Shown here: one piece after another, positions 7,695 through 15,369 of the stretch
Layout: each line of letters starts with the position of its first letter
How positions within the stretch are numbered: the first letter of the stretch is position 1
Assembly (NCBI GenBank): GCA_016931225.1
Contig: JAFGFE010000020.1
Coordinates: 62,001-126,000 of the forward strand
Source: Candidatus Zymogenaceae bacterium
Lineage (GTDB): Bacteria > Desulfobacterota > Zymogenia > Zymogenales > Zymogenaceae
Direction: 5' to 3'
DNA: 64,000 nucleotides
Notes under the pieces: generated by a model
Seen by the model: the letters and a program-made list of their open reading frames with translations, nothing else
What the model was told of the DNA's origin: nothing
Database searches by the model: none
Program-made: the position numbers and the translations under genes

Positions 7695-9722
7695 ATGACA
7701 CCCACACACGCCACGGGGCACATGGACCCGCTGCTGGAGCCGATTACCATAAACGGAATGGAAATACAGAACCGCATTCTTATGCCGGCCATGCATCTTT
7801 CCATGGTGGATAATTCCTTTGTCACCGATCAACTGGTGGAGTTCTACGCCGAGCGGGCACGGGGGGGCGCAGGCGCCTTCGTGGCCGGCTACGGCATGGT
7901 CAATGAATACGCCGGGAGCGCCATCATCATCGGAGCGCACAAGGACGAGTTCGTTCCCGGACTCAGTCGCCTGGCACAAGCCATGAAACTGGGAGGTGGA
8001 CGGGCGGGGTTGCAGCTGAATCACTCGGGGCGTTATAACTTCTCCATCCTCCTGGGGGGAAAGCCCTCGGTTGCACCCTCGGCCGTCACCTCCCGGTTCA
8101 CTAAAGAAACACCCCGGGCGCTGGAATACGACGAGGTCAAGCAGACCATCCAGGATTTTGCGGATACCGCCGCCCGGACGAAAGAGGCGGGCTTCGACTT
8201 CGTGGAAATCCTCTCCGGCACCGGCTACCTGATCAGCCAGTTCCTCTCGGAGTTGACCAACAAAAGGGAGGATGAATACGGCGGGTCCTGGGAAAACCGG
8301 ATGCGCTTCGGCTTGGATATCGCACGGGCGGTCAGAAAGGCCGTGGGGGATGATTATCCGGTTATCTGGCGTATCAACGGAAACGACTTCATGCCGGAAG
8401 GCATCGGAAGGGTCCGGATGCGGGAGTACGCCGTGAAGCTGGTGGAAAACGGCGCCGACGCCATTTCTGTCAACGTGGGATGGCACGAGGCCCGGGTCCC
8501 CCAGATCGTCACGTCCGTCCCCCGGGGCGCGTTCGCGTATCTCTTCCGGGGCATCAAGGATCTGGTGGACGTGCCGATCATCGGCAGCCACCGCATCAAC
8601 GACGTTGTCACCGCCCGTGAGCTTCTCATCGACGGCATGTGCGACATGGTTGGCATGGGCCGGGCGCTCATCGCCGATCCCGACCTCCCCAAAAAAATCA
8701 TCGAGAACAGGGAGAAGGAAATCATCCACTGCGTGGCCTGCGGCCAGGGCTGCTTCGATCACCTGTTCGTGATGCAGCCGGTGGAGTGCCTCTGCAACCC
8801 CCGGGCCGGACACGAGATCGACCGGGTGGTTGAAAAAACGAAAGAGCCGAAGAAAATCCTGGTGGTGGGCGGCGGAGCCGCCGGCATGAGCGCCGCCGCC
8901 ACGGCGGCCGGGCGCGGGCACGACGTGTGTCTTTACGAAAAGGACGACTGTCTGGGCGGGCAGCTTCACCTGGCGGGAGCGCCTCCGGGACGGGACGAGT
9001 TCATCGAGCTGGCGTTCGATCTGGAGGCCCAGCTCGGCCCCAGCGGCGTCAAGAAGGTGATGCTGGGGACGGCGGTGGACGAGAAGGTGATCGATACCGA
9101 GAAGCCGGACGTGGTGATTCTTGCCACCGGGGCCGTCGAGCTGAATCCGCCCATACCCGGCGCGGACCAGCCCCACGTGGTGGGGGCCTGGGACGTGCTT
9201 CGGGATACGGTCAACACCGGGAAGCATGTAGTGGTCATCGGCGGCGGCGCCGTGGGAGTGGAGACGGCGCTTCACCTGGCCGAGAAGGGAACCCTCACTG
9301 GCGACATGGTCAAGTTCCTCCTCGTCAACAAGGCCGAGCCCGTCGAGGACCTCTACGACCTGGCGACGCAGGGATCAAAGGAAGTAACCCTGGTGGAAAT
9401 GCAGGACCGCATCGGGCCGGACATCGGCCGGACCACCCGGTGGGGCATGCTCCAGGACCTGGATCATTACAACGTGACGACGATGAAAGCCACCACGGCG
9501 AAAAAAATCACCGAGAACTCGGTGGTGCTGGAGGGGCCGGACGGCGAAACGGAAATCCCCGCCGACACGGTGGTAATGGCCGTGGGGGCGAAGTCCTACA
9601 ATCCCCTGGAAGAGCTTTTAAAGAAAAAGAAAATCGCGTATCACGTGGTGGGAGACGCCCGGCAGGTGGCCAAGGCCATGGACGCCATCCACGAGGGCTT
9701 CGAGGCGGCCCGGGCGGTGTAA
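7695..9722 (+). CDS. 2,4-dienoyl-CoA reductase-like (FadH/OYE-type) iron-sulfur flavoprotein
   Basis: This 675-residue protein has three parts. An OYE-type FMN barrel comes first (about 1-330; QLNHSGRY, GMGRALIADP). Next is a Cys cluster starting at Cys346 (CVACGQGC, then C-L-C) for a 4Fe-4S centre. Last is an FAD/NAD(P) disulphide-oxidoreductase module (VVGGGAAGMSAA, then VIGGGAVGVE). The length matches FadH (about 670). The reaction would be NAD(P)H-dependent reduction of 2,4-dienoyl-CoA or a related enone. BaiCD- and trimethylamine-dehydrogenase-type relatives share the layout, so the substrate is inferred. The frame opens at TTG 7683; ATG 7695 with a G-rich site upstream is chosen. Confidence 0.9.
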   Translation: MTPTHATGHMDPLLEPITINGMEIQNRILMPAMHLSMVDNSFVTDQLVEFYAERARGGAGAFVAGYGMVNEYAGSAIIIGAHKDEFVPGLSRLAQAMKLGGGRAGLQLNHSGRYNFSILLGGKPSVAPSAVTSRFTKETPRALEYDEVKQTIQDFADTAARTKEAGFDFVEILSGTGYLISQFLSELTNKREDEYGGSWENRMRFGLDIARAVRKAVGDDYPVIWRINGNDFMPEGIGRVRMREYAVKLVENGADAISVNVGWHEARVPQIVTSVPRGAFAYLFRGIKDLVDVPIIGSHRINDVVTARELLIDGMCDMVGMGRALIADPDLPKKIIENREKEIIHCVACGQGCFDHLFVMQPVECLCNPRAGHEIDRVVEKTKEPKKILVVGGGAAGMSAAATAAGRGHDVCLYEKDDCLGGQLHLAGAPPGRDEFIELAFDLEAQLGPSGVKKVMLGTAVDEKVIDTEKPDVVILATGAVELNPPIPGADQPHVVGAWDVLRDTVNTGKHVVVIGGGAVGVETALHLAEKGTLTGDMVKFLLVNKAEPVEDLYDLATQGSKEVTLVEMQDRIGPDIGRTTRWGMLQDLDHYNVTTMKATTAKKITENSVVLEGPDGETEIPADTVVMAVGAKSYNPLEELLKKKKIAYHVVGDARQVAKAMDAIHEGFEAARAV

Positions 9723-9762
9723 ATAGAACGATAACAGAAATTATAAAAAACCCCCTGAACCG

Positions 9763-9794
9763 AAAGCGCCGTCATGGAAGCATGACGGCGCTTT
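9763..9794 (+). terminator. Intrinsic terminator after the FadH-like gene
   Basis: A 14-bp perfect stem (9763-9776 with 9781-9794) with a GAAG loop, followed by CTTGTATTCTTT. It begins 41 bp after the stop codon. Confidence 0.85.
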
Positions 9795-9875
9795 CTTGTA
9801 TTCTTTACCCCTTAAAGGTGAATGGATAGAGAAAATCCACCAAAGAAGCATCCAAGTTTCAGAAAACTATAAAGT

Positions 9876-10484
9876 TTAATCAGGATCCAATTTCAAATCC
9901 ACGAGATCACAAATAGCACTACCTTCAAACACAGCTCCCATGTTTGCAAATGACATCTCAATAGAATATTCATAACCAAAGATATCTGAAAACCGCACTA
10001 AACAACCATTCTTATCTATTTCCGAATGATCCCAAACAGGTTTTGGGAATCTATATTTTATCAGCTTTGCCTGACCTGGTGGTATCGAAGAATCCTCATA
10101 TTTATCTTTGGGAGTAAAATATAATCGAGTTGCTGGAAACGCAGGATCTTCAAAAAGGAAATCAACAACTTCTATTCTACTAACTCTGTTCATTAGCATC
10201 GCATCATTAATGAAAGATATTGATACTACAATATATTCATCTAATCCCTGTATTTCTTCATTAATCGAAATTTTATATTTCAGTGGTTTAAACCTCATTT
10301 TGTAATCTCTTTTAAATATTTCTAGGGTTTCCATTGTTAGTTTATATGCATTTTCCGCTTGCCTAGAGCTAGACGCCGCAAAATAAAGACTTACACCCGC
10401 AAATATAACTGCGAGGAGGGTTAGAAAAGCAAGTGCAATGTTAATCAAGTTGAGTATGCCAATCTCTTTCAAGAATGGTATCAT
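9876..10484 (-). CDS. Hypothetical membrane-anchored protein, AT-rich
   Basis: This 202-residue protein has one strong N-terminal membrane segment (about residues 10-36, INIALAFLTLLAVIFAG) and then a soluble domain with alternating hydrophobic strands. I do not recognise the family. Base composition is clearly lower in G+C than the flanks and codons favour A/T third positions, which suggests transfer. There is no strong ribosome site before ATG 10484. It is the first gene of the AT-richer island 9.8-13.5 kb. Topology suggests a small N-in anchor and a C-terminal domain outside or in the cytoplasm; the side cannot be decided. Confidence 0.7.
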   Translation of the reverse strand: MIPFLKEIGILNLINIALAFLTLLAVIFAGVSLYFAASSSRQAENAYKLTMETLEIFKRDYKMRFKPLKYKISINEEIQGLDEYIVVSISFINDAMLMNRVSRIEVVDFLFEDPAFPATRLYFTPKDKYEDSSIPPGQAKLIKYRFPKPVWDHSEIDKNGCLVRFSDIFGYEYSIEMSFANMGAVFEGSAICDLVDLKLDPD

Positions 10485-10590
10485 GTGATTTTATCCATTT
10501 AAATTGACAACATATTACCACAATCAAATATAACATATAACATACGAACATACTATTGGATAAAGATCATTCCTACTAATTACAAATAAC

Positions 10591-10835
10591 AGCTCCTTCA
10601 TACACTCTTCCACATATCCCATATACCCATGCTTTTTCCAGAAGCGCTATGATACCGGATTGGTGACGGCCACCCGGCATTCAATCCGATCGGCGTCGCT
10701 TTTTGAAAAACCACCGCTCAGCCTCGTGTAAAGGCTCCGTCCCCAGACCCATGTTCCGGTGCCTCCCCGTCACGCGGATTCCCTCGACGACGCCCCGCCT
10801 CTTTCCCGAGTGCACCGGCGGTGGGGAGACGACCG
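10591..10835 (-). pseudogene. Decayed GNAT acetyltransferase (copy of 12972-13475)
   Basis: The minus strand here matches the C-terminal half (about 80 residues) of the intact GNAT gene at 12972-13475; GLGTE, EAERWFFK, RFWKKHGY and the C-terminal KEL are recognisable. Two lesions are visible. An extra base after the AERWFFK codons shifts the frame, and a Gln codon before RFWKKHGY has become TAG. The N-terminal half is missing. The rest of the 495-bp gap 10485-10979 shows nothing but AT-rich sequence and the terminator at 10909-10932. Confidence 0.85.
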
Positions 10836-10908
10836 ACAGAAATTGTCAATCCGGGGAGAAAAAAACAAGAAACGGAAACAAACACAAAAACCCATCCCAG
10901 AAAAGAAC

Positions 10909-10932
10909 AAAGCCGCCAGAACCGGCGGCTTT
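10909..10932 (-). terminator. Intrinsic terminator for the secreted-protein gene
   Basis: AAAGCCGCC (10909-10917) pairs with GGCGGCTTT (10924-10932), loop 6 nt; on the minus strand it is followed by GTTCTTTTC. It lies 48 bp after the stop of the gene at 10980. Confidence 0.7.
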
Positions 10933-10979
10933 GAGAGAGCACATTGTACGACAAGTGCCCGATTTTGATAATTATCTAT

Positions 10980-11441
10980 TTATTCGACTTCATCGGTTAT
11001 TTCTTCTTCGTACGATGTCACCGGCGTCTCTTTCATGACTTCTCCCGTGTCCAGATCGTTCAGATAAAAATACAACTCGTTGCCGCCGCCTCCATATGTG
11101 GTTTTTTTCCCAATCTCACCTGTAAACAAGTACGTATGCCCCCCCTCAACGGTGAATTCACCCGGACACGTGGCGGACGTGTAATTTTCTCCATCATTAT
11201 ACAATCCCGTGATAATGACGACTCCAGGCGGCACATAGACTTCAACATTCCGTATGCCGGAACCGACCCTTTCTCCATTGATCTCCTTTATGTACGCGTG
11301 AGTGCTGTTGTCTGTAGTAATAGTAGCATACTCGTCGGGCGAATCCGAGATCGAGTCGGGACACAGGTCATAGTACGTCGGCGCGCCGCAAAACAATCCG
11401 ATAACGAACAGGCACATGACCAAAGCAATTCTTCTCCGCAT
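10980..11441 (-). CDS. Small secreted or lipoprotein-like hypothetical protein
   Basis: This 153-residue protein begins MRRRIALVMCLFVIGLFCG, a signal sequence with a Cys at its end that could be lipidated, though the residues before it (GLF) are not a standard lipobox. The mature part includes VEVYVPPGVVIITG, a pattern seen in small beta-sandwich (PEGA-like) lipoproteins, and an acidic C-terminus. The frame extends to 11477, but AGGAG lies 7 bp before ATG 11441. It sits directly downstream of the gasdermin-like gene on the same strand, separated by a strong terminator, so it is probably its own unit. Function unknown. Confidence 0.75.
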   Translation of the reverse strand: MRRRIALVMCLFVIGLFCGAPTYYDLCPDSISDSPDEYATITTDNSTHAYIKEINGERVGSGIRNVEVYVPPGVVIITGLYNDGENYTSATCPGEFTVEGGHTYLFTGEIGKKTTYGGGGNELYFYLNDLDTGEVMKETPVTSYEEEITDEVE

Positions 11442-11557
11442 GTCAATTCTCCTATATTTTTTGAGAGAGATTATCATGCCGTTAAATACCCGTCAAGTTC
11501 TATTTATTAATCTCTCACATGCAAGGCGCATTTTTCAGTATCTTCCCTGAAAAAAAA

Positions 11558-11581
11558 GAAGCCGCCATAAACGGCGGCTTC
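11558..11581 (-). terminator. Strong intrinsic terminator for the gasdermin-like gene
   Basis: GAAGCCGCC (11558-11566) pairs with GGCGGCTTC (11573-11581) around a 6-nt loop. On the minus strand the stem is followed by eight T's (plus-strand A's at 11550-11557). Confidence 0.88.
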
Positions 11582-11723
11582 GAGAGAGAAGATATACTGT
11601 ATGCAAACGAAAGGTGTCTGTTTTTTACACCATATACATCTTTTCCACAGCCACGTGTCTGAGCGCGAGGGCACCCTTTTCGAGCAATTCCATAAAAGAT
11701 CCGGTTCCTATCATACCGGATGT

Positions 11724-12536
11724 CTAATCCGAAATATCCAGCAATTCTCCCGGTTGTATAAGAGGAGGCGAAAAAATATTCTGTGCGTCTTTTTCTTCCA
11801 TTGAAAACATTGCTTTCGTACCCACTCCCGGCGGCTTCCCGGGTATCATCATCTCAAACGATTGACTCTCCGGCGATACCCACATCATCATTACCATTAT
11901 CGCGAAATTGAAATATTTTTTGCCTTTAAACGACACGGTATAATCCTCGGTTTTTTTGACGGTGATACCCGGTTGAACCGAGATAATATCTTGAAGATTC
12001 GCCACATCGATATCAAGGTTGCATTCGTTTTTATCCTTTGACGTAATTGAGAATGAATTGGACTTGAGGACCTCAAGTACAATGTACGCCTCTTTCTTCT
12101 CATCAAAATGTCCGATTAGCTTATTTTTCATATCCGGTACGGAATTACCAAGATACTTCGCTATCGCTAGAGGCTCCGAAGAATCCAGAAGAACATTCTT
12201 GTATTCGAAGGTAAACGATTTTGCGTTTTTGAATAATCCCTTCACACCCACACCGGGAACGCCGATCGCGGATAGAAGATTATCAAGCGCCGAAACCCCT
12301 AATGAAAAATTGAATTTTGCGGTCAAATGCCCTGAAATTTTCGGCGTCTCCCGGTCTCTTTCAATCTTCGGCTTCTTTTCTGAGGTATCGGCAATAATAT
12401 ACGAGACGGAGCCCAGGCGCGCGAGCTTCTTTTTCGCCCTATAGAGCACGTCCATCGGCTCAAATTCTCTATACGGATACGAAACCGGATTATATCCCAA
12501 GTCATTCAAAAATTTAATCGCCGGCTTATCCAACAT
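11724..12536 (-). CDS. Gasdermin-like protein (candidate bacterial gasdermin)
   Basis: This 270-residue protein has no signal peptide. Its N-terminus (LNDLGYNPVSYPYREFEPMDVL), the following ISGHLTAKFNF-SLGVSALDNLLSAIG segment, and the strand-rich middle with FTFEYKNVLLD resemble, from memory, the opening and core of bacterial gasdermins. These are about 250-280 residues long and are pore formers released when a protease removes a short C-terminal inhibitor. The last 40 residues are polar and Pro/Gly-rich, as expected of such a tail. Odd points: no Cys near the N-terminus (known bacterial gasdermins carry one that is palmitoylated) and no linked protease. GGGAGG precedes ATG 12536; G+C is lower than the flanks. 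Homology is a judgement by eye; an unrelated beta-rich protein remains possible. Confidence 0.6.
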   Translation of the reverse strand: MLDKPAIKFLNDLGYNPVSYPYREFEPMDVLYRAKKKLARLGSVSYIIADTSEKKPKIERDRETPKISGHLTAKFNFSLGVSALDNLLSAIGVPGVGVKGLFKNAKSFTFEYKNVLLDSSEPLAIAKYLGNSVPDMKNKLIGHFDEKKEAYIVLEVLKSNSFSITSKDKNECNLDIDVANLQDIISVQPGITVKKTEDYTVSFKGKKYFNFAIMVMMMWVSPESQSFEMMIPGKPPGVGTKAMFSMEEKDAQNIFSPPLIQPGELLDISD

Positions 12537-12754
12537 GGGAGCCTCCCTTTCATTTTTTTAAGCGATACATATATCCCCAGCCGTCCACGTTCTTTGCACG
12601 TTACGAACCACGTTAATTGATCTTCTCGGGCCGGGACTTCACAAGATGGGAACGAGGGGGTTCCCTGTCGAGACGGGAGGTGTGAAACTCAATATGAAAA
12701 ACAGATGAGACCGTGTGGACGTGCCGCGCTACCAATCAGCTCGTGCTTGCCTGC

Positions 12755-12784
12755 ATATTACCAAACGTAAATTATACATGTCAA
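12755..12784 (-). promoter_or_regulatory. Candidate promoter for the gasdermin-like gene
   Basis: Read on the minus strand, TTGACA (12779-12784), an 18-bp spacer and TAATAT (12755-12760). It would give an untranslated leader of about 210 nt. The remainder of the 435-bp gap 12537-12971 shows no gene and no clear hairpin. Confidence 0.5.
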
Positions 12785-12971
12785 CCGATTTTTCGTCCTA
12801 TTTCTTCTTACTTCAAATACGACGCGTATTCTTTTTTTCTGAAATCCGTACGGTGCTCAATGATACGGGGGGTGTGGTAGGGTTTTTAGTGGTTTGAAAA
12901 AGATATATCAATCCCTCATTTTAGGAAACGACATCAGAGAAACCAAACAGGGTTGACGGAAGCGAGAGAAC

Positions 12972-13475
12972 TCACAGCTCCTTTATACACACTTTGATGT
13001 ATCCGGCATACCCGTGCTTTTTCCAGAAGCGCTGTGACACCGGGTTGGTGACGGCCACCCGGCATTCAATCCGCTCGGCGTCGTTCTTGAAGAACCACCG
13101 CTCCGCCTCATATAGCAGCTCCGTTCCCAGGCCCATGTTCTGGTGCATCTCCGACACGCAGATTTCATTGACGACGCCCCATTTCCGGCCCGGATATACC
13201 GGCGGGGGGGAGATGATCTCCCCGAAAATGTATCCCACAATCTCGCAGTCCTCTTCGGCCACCAGCGTCAGCTTCGCCCCGTTTGCGATGCAGTCCGCGG
13301 CGTACGGCCCATACACATCCGCGGCGTCCTCCCGGAGGGTGAAAACCGTGTTTTGCTCGACGTGAAACGCCATCATCTCCTGCCACAGGTACACGACGGC
13401 GTCAAGATCGTCCGCTTCGGCGGGGCGTATATGAACGCCCGCGCGAATTCCATTCAGGTTCTTCGGTACTCTCAT
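12972..13475 (-). CDS. GNAT family N-acetyltransferase
   Basis: This 167-residue GNAT protein has VHIRPAEADD at the start, the CoA loop HQNMGLG, and EAERWFFKNDAERIECRV with NPVSQRFWKKHGY at the end, the usual motif A and B order. The frame extends to 13556, but AGGA precedes ATG 13475, where the conserved domain begins shortly after. The acceptor is unknown. A frameshifted, truncated copy of its C-terminal half lies at 10591-10835 in the same orientation, so this gene or the intervening segment was once duplicated. Confidence 0.9.
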   Translation of the reverse strand: MRVPKNLNGIRAGVHIRPAEADDLDAVVYLWQEMMAFHVEQNTVFTLREDAADVYGPYAADCIANGAKLTLVAEEDCEIVGYIFGEIISPPPVYPGRKWGVVNEICVSEMHQNMGLGTELLYEAERWFFKNDAERIECRVAVTNPVSQRFWKKHGYAGYIKVCIKEL

Positions 13476-13618
13476 GGTTTTCCTGTTATGAACGTTATGA
13501 TATATATGGGTGCCCTCGCCCCCCGGCGTATGAAAGCGCCGGGGATGACTCGTCACTGTTTTTTATAGTTCAGAGACTCTCTCATGTGAAATCACCGGAG
13601 ATGCTCGTTGCGCATATA

Positions 13619-14854
13619 TTATTTTTCTTTCGGCCCCAATCCCTCCTTGAGCTCGTCTCCGAGCCACCGAAAAATCTCGTCCTTTCTGGCCTCGACGAAC
13701 GCGGCGTTGTGCCGACCGCCGGGAGTGATGCGTTCACCCTCCGGGGGAGAAACCCGCGCCCCCGCCGCCGAAAGAAGCGGCGCGATGATGGGGATGTGGG
13801 CGTCCAGGTTGAAGTCGTCCTCGCCGCCTGCGATGATGAAATAGCGCTGACCGGAGAGATCGGGATGCTCGTCCGCCAGCACCTCCACCGGGTTGAACTC
13901 CTTGAACCTTTGCCACACCGGCAGGTCCTCGATCCAGACCTCCCCCGGAGTCCGGTCGCTGTCGAACACGGCGTAATAGATGAATTCCTCCGTCACCCCG
14001 AAGCAGCCCCACAATACGCTCGCGTTGACGATACGGTTCGGGTCGTCTGTGGTCACAGGTGTGTAGCGCTCCGGATCGTAATCGGCGAGGCGATCCCCCT
14101 CGATGCTGTATCTGAGGTCCGCCGGGGGGAAGATCGGTATCAGGATGTGGGAAAAATCGGGATGACCGATGCCGTACCAGAGTACACCGTAGCCCCCCAT
14201 CGACGCCCCGATCAGCACTACGCCCTCGGCGTCGGTTCGGACGTGATAATGCTCCGTCACGAAGGGGACCAGCTCACAGAAGAAATGATCCTCGAATCGT
14301 CCCTGGTTTGTGTTGATGTAAAAGCTGCCGCCCCGGTCGTCATAGTAGGTATCCGGGTCGTCGAGTCCGGTCCCCGACAGGGAGAAATCGACCATCACGA
14401 TGACCGCATCGGGGATAACCCCCGCCTCGAACGCCTCCACCACGGGCGGAATCAGGGGCAGCCACATGGTATAGCGCCCGCCGAAGCCGTGCAGGGCGTA
14501 TATCACCGGATACGGCTCCTCCCTCTCCGGATCGTATCCGGGGGGAGTATAGACCGCCAGGGGCCGGGATTGACCCAGGATATCGCTCATGAAAGCCTCC
14601 CCCGTTGTGACGTTCTCCCCCCGGGGCATGGCGGGGTCGGATTCCATGTGCAGGACGATGTCCCCCGGCCCGTCGTACACGAAGGGACCGGATGTGTCTT
14701 CAAGCCCCTTGTTGAGGGTCTTCAAAGACAGGGGGCGGGGCGTGCTGCAGCATGCCTGGCAGACACACAACAACAATACGATCATCGCACAAAAAAACGA
14801 CGCCCGACCGACTTCTCCGACCGACCGGAGATACGGACGATCCGTGAGGCTCAT
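13619..14854 (-). CDS. Secreted esterase, enterochelin-esterase/EstD-like alpha/beta hydrolase
   Basis: This 411-residue protein has a hydrophobic N-terminal export segment (FFCAMIVLLLCVCQACCS, about residues 20-37) ending in Cys residues that could be a lipobox. The alpha/beta-hydrolase domain shows YALHGFGG (oxyanion), GASMGGYG (nucleophile Ser), GGEDD (Asp) and GGRHN (His), a full triad of the putative-esterase family. It probably cleaves an ester outside the cytoplasm, but the substrate is unknown. GGAGAG stands before ATG 14854. It follows the small gene at 14944 on the same strand. Confidence 0.9.
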   Translation of the reverse strand: MSLTDRPYLRSVGEVGRASFFCAMIVLLLCVCQACCSTPRPLSLKTLNKGLEDTSGPFVYDGPGDIVLHMESDPAMPRGENVTTGEAFMSDILGQSRPLAVYTPPGYDPEREEPYPVIYALHGFGGRYTMWLPLIPPVVEAFEAGVIPDAVIVMVDFSLSGTGLDDPDTYYDDRGGSFYINTNQGRFEDHFFCELVPFVTEHYHVRTDAEGVVLIGASMGGYGVLWYGIGHPDFSHILIPIFPPADLRYSIEGDRLADYDPERYTPVTTDDPNRIVNASVLWGCFGVTEEFIYYAVFDSDRTPGEVWIEDLPVWQRFKEFNPVEVLADEHPDLSGQRYFIIAGGEDDFNLDAHIPIIAPLLSAAGARVSPPEGERITPGGRHNAAFVEARKDEIFRWLGDELKEGLGPKEK

Positions 14855-14943
14855 GCCATCTCTCCAAATGAATCATATAAGATAGAAATTCGATATGGGT
14901 AATCGACCGCACCGCTCATCCAACTCGCGACGAAACGATTTGG

Positions 14944-15129
14944 TTACGATGACTTTTTATCCAGCTCCTCCATGATGTGCTCAAAAAGGGTAACGGCGTT
15001 AAAACAGAGGTCCTTTATCGCCGTCACGTTGAAAGAGCCCAGTTTCGGGTCTCGATCTTGGTAATAGCGAAGCACGATGTCCCGAACGATCTGGGCCCTG
15101 GCGTCGTTGAAACTATCCTGTTTCGACAT
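14944..15129 (-). CDS. Small conserved-looking protein, 61 residues
   Basis: This 61-residue, charged, helical protein begins MSKQDSFNDARAQIVRDIVL and ends in Lys-Lys-Ser-Ser, without a membrane segment. The frame runs to 15186, but GGGAGA lies 6 bp before ATG 15129. I do not recognise a named family. Coding-like composition and a good ribosome site support a real gene. It lies 89 bp upstream of the esterase on the same strand. Confidence 0.6.
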   Translation of the reverse strand: MSKQDSFNDARAQIVRDIVLRYYQDRDPKLGSFNVTAIKDLCFNAVTLFEHIMEELDKKSS

Positions 15130-15227
15130 CACATTCTCCCTTCCGTATATATTAATTTCAAAGAAGACTACCAGAAAAACGCACATACGTCAATTGAACA
15201 CATCCCATTCCCCGTTCCTATTTTCTC

Positions 15228-15255
15228 TTGAAAGTATACGGAGTTCTGATATAAT
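15228..15255 (+). promoter_or_regulatory. Promoter for the acyl-CoA synthetase/GNAT gene
   Basis: TTGAAA (15228-15233), a 16-bp spacer and a perfect TATAAT (15250-15255), with a leader of about 110 nt to ATG 15370. Confidence 0.65.
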
Positions 15256-15369
15256 ATTTGTTTTATTGATATTTTTTCCATATTTCTTCGATATGAATTA
15301 TTATATACTCAATAGAACAGTTATTTTAGCATTATCATTACCGACCTTCGACACAAGGGGAGAACATTC

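Noticed and set aside
7617-9275. A 552-codon open frame on the minus strand opposite the dienoyl-CoA reductase gene
   Set aside because: It mirrors a GC-rich gene with strong protein motifs on the plus strand, is full of His/Arg/Gly from reverse codons and has no motif of its own.
13619-14854. The esterase as a serine protease partner of the gasdermin-like gene
   Set aside because: Its motifs fit the putative-esterase alpha/beta hydrolases and it has an export signal, so it is not a cytoplasmic protease.
13586-14902. A 438-codon plus-strand frame opposite the esterase
   Set aside because: Shadow of the esterase gene; the minus strand carries signal sequence, GASMGGYG and the triad.
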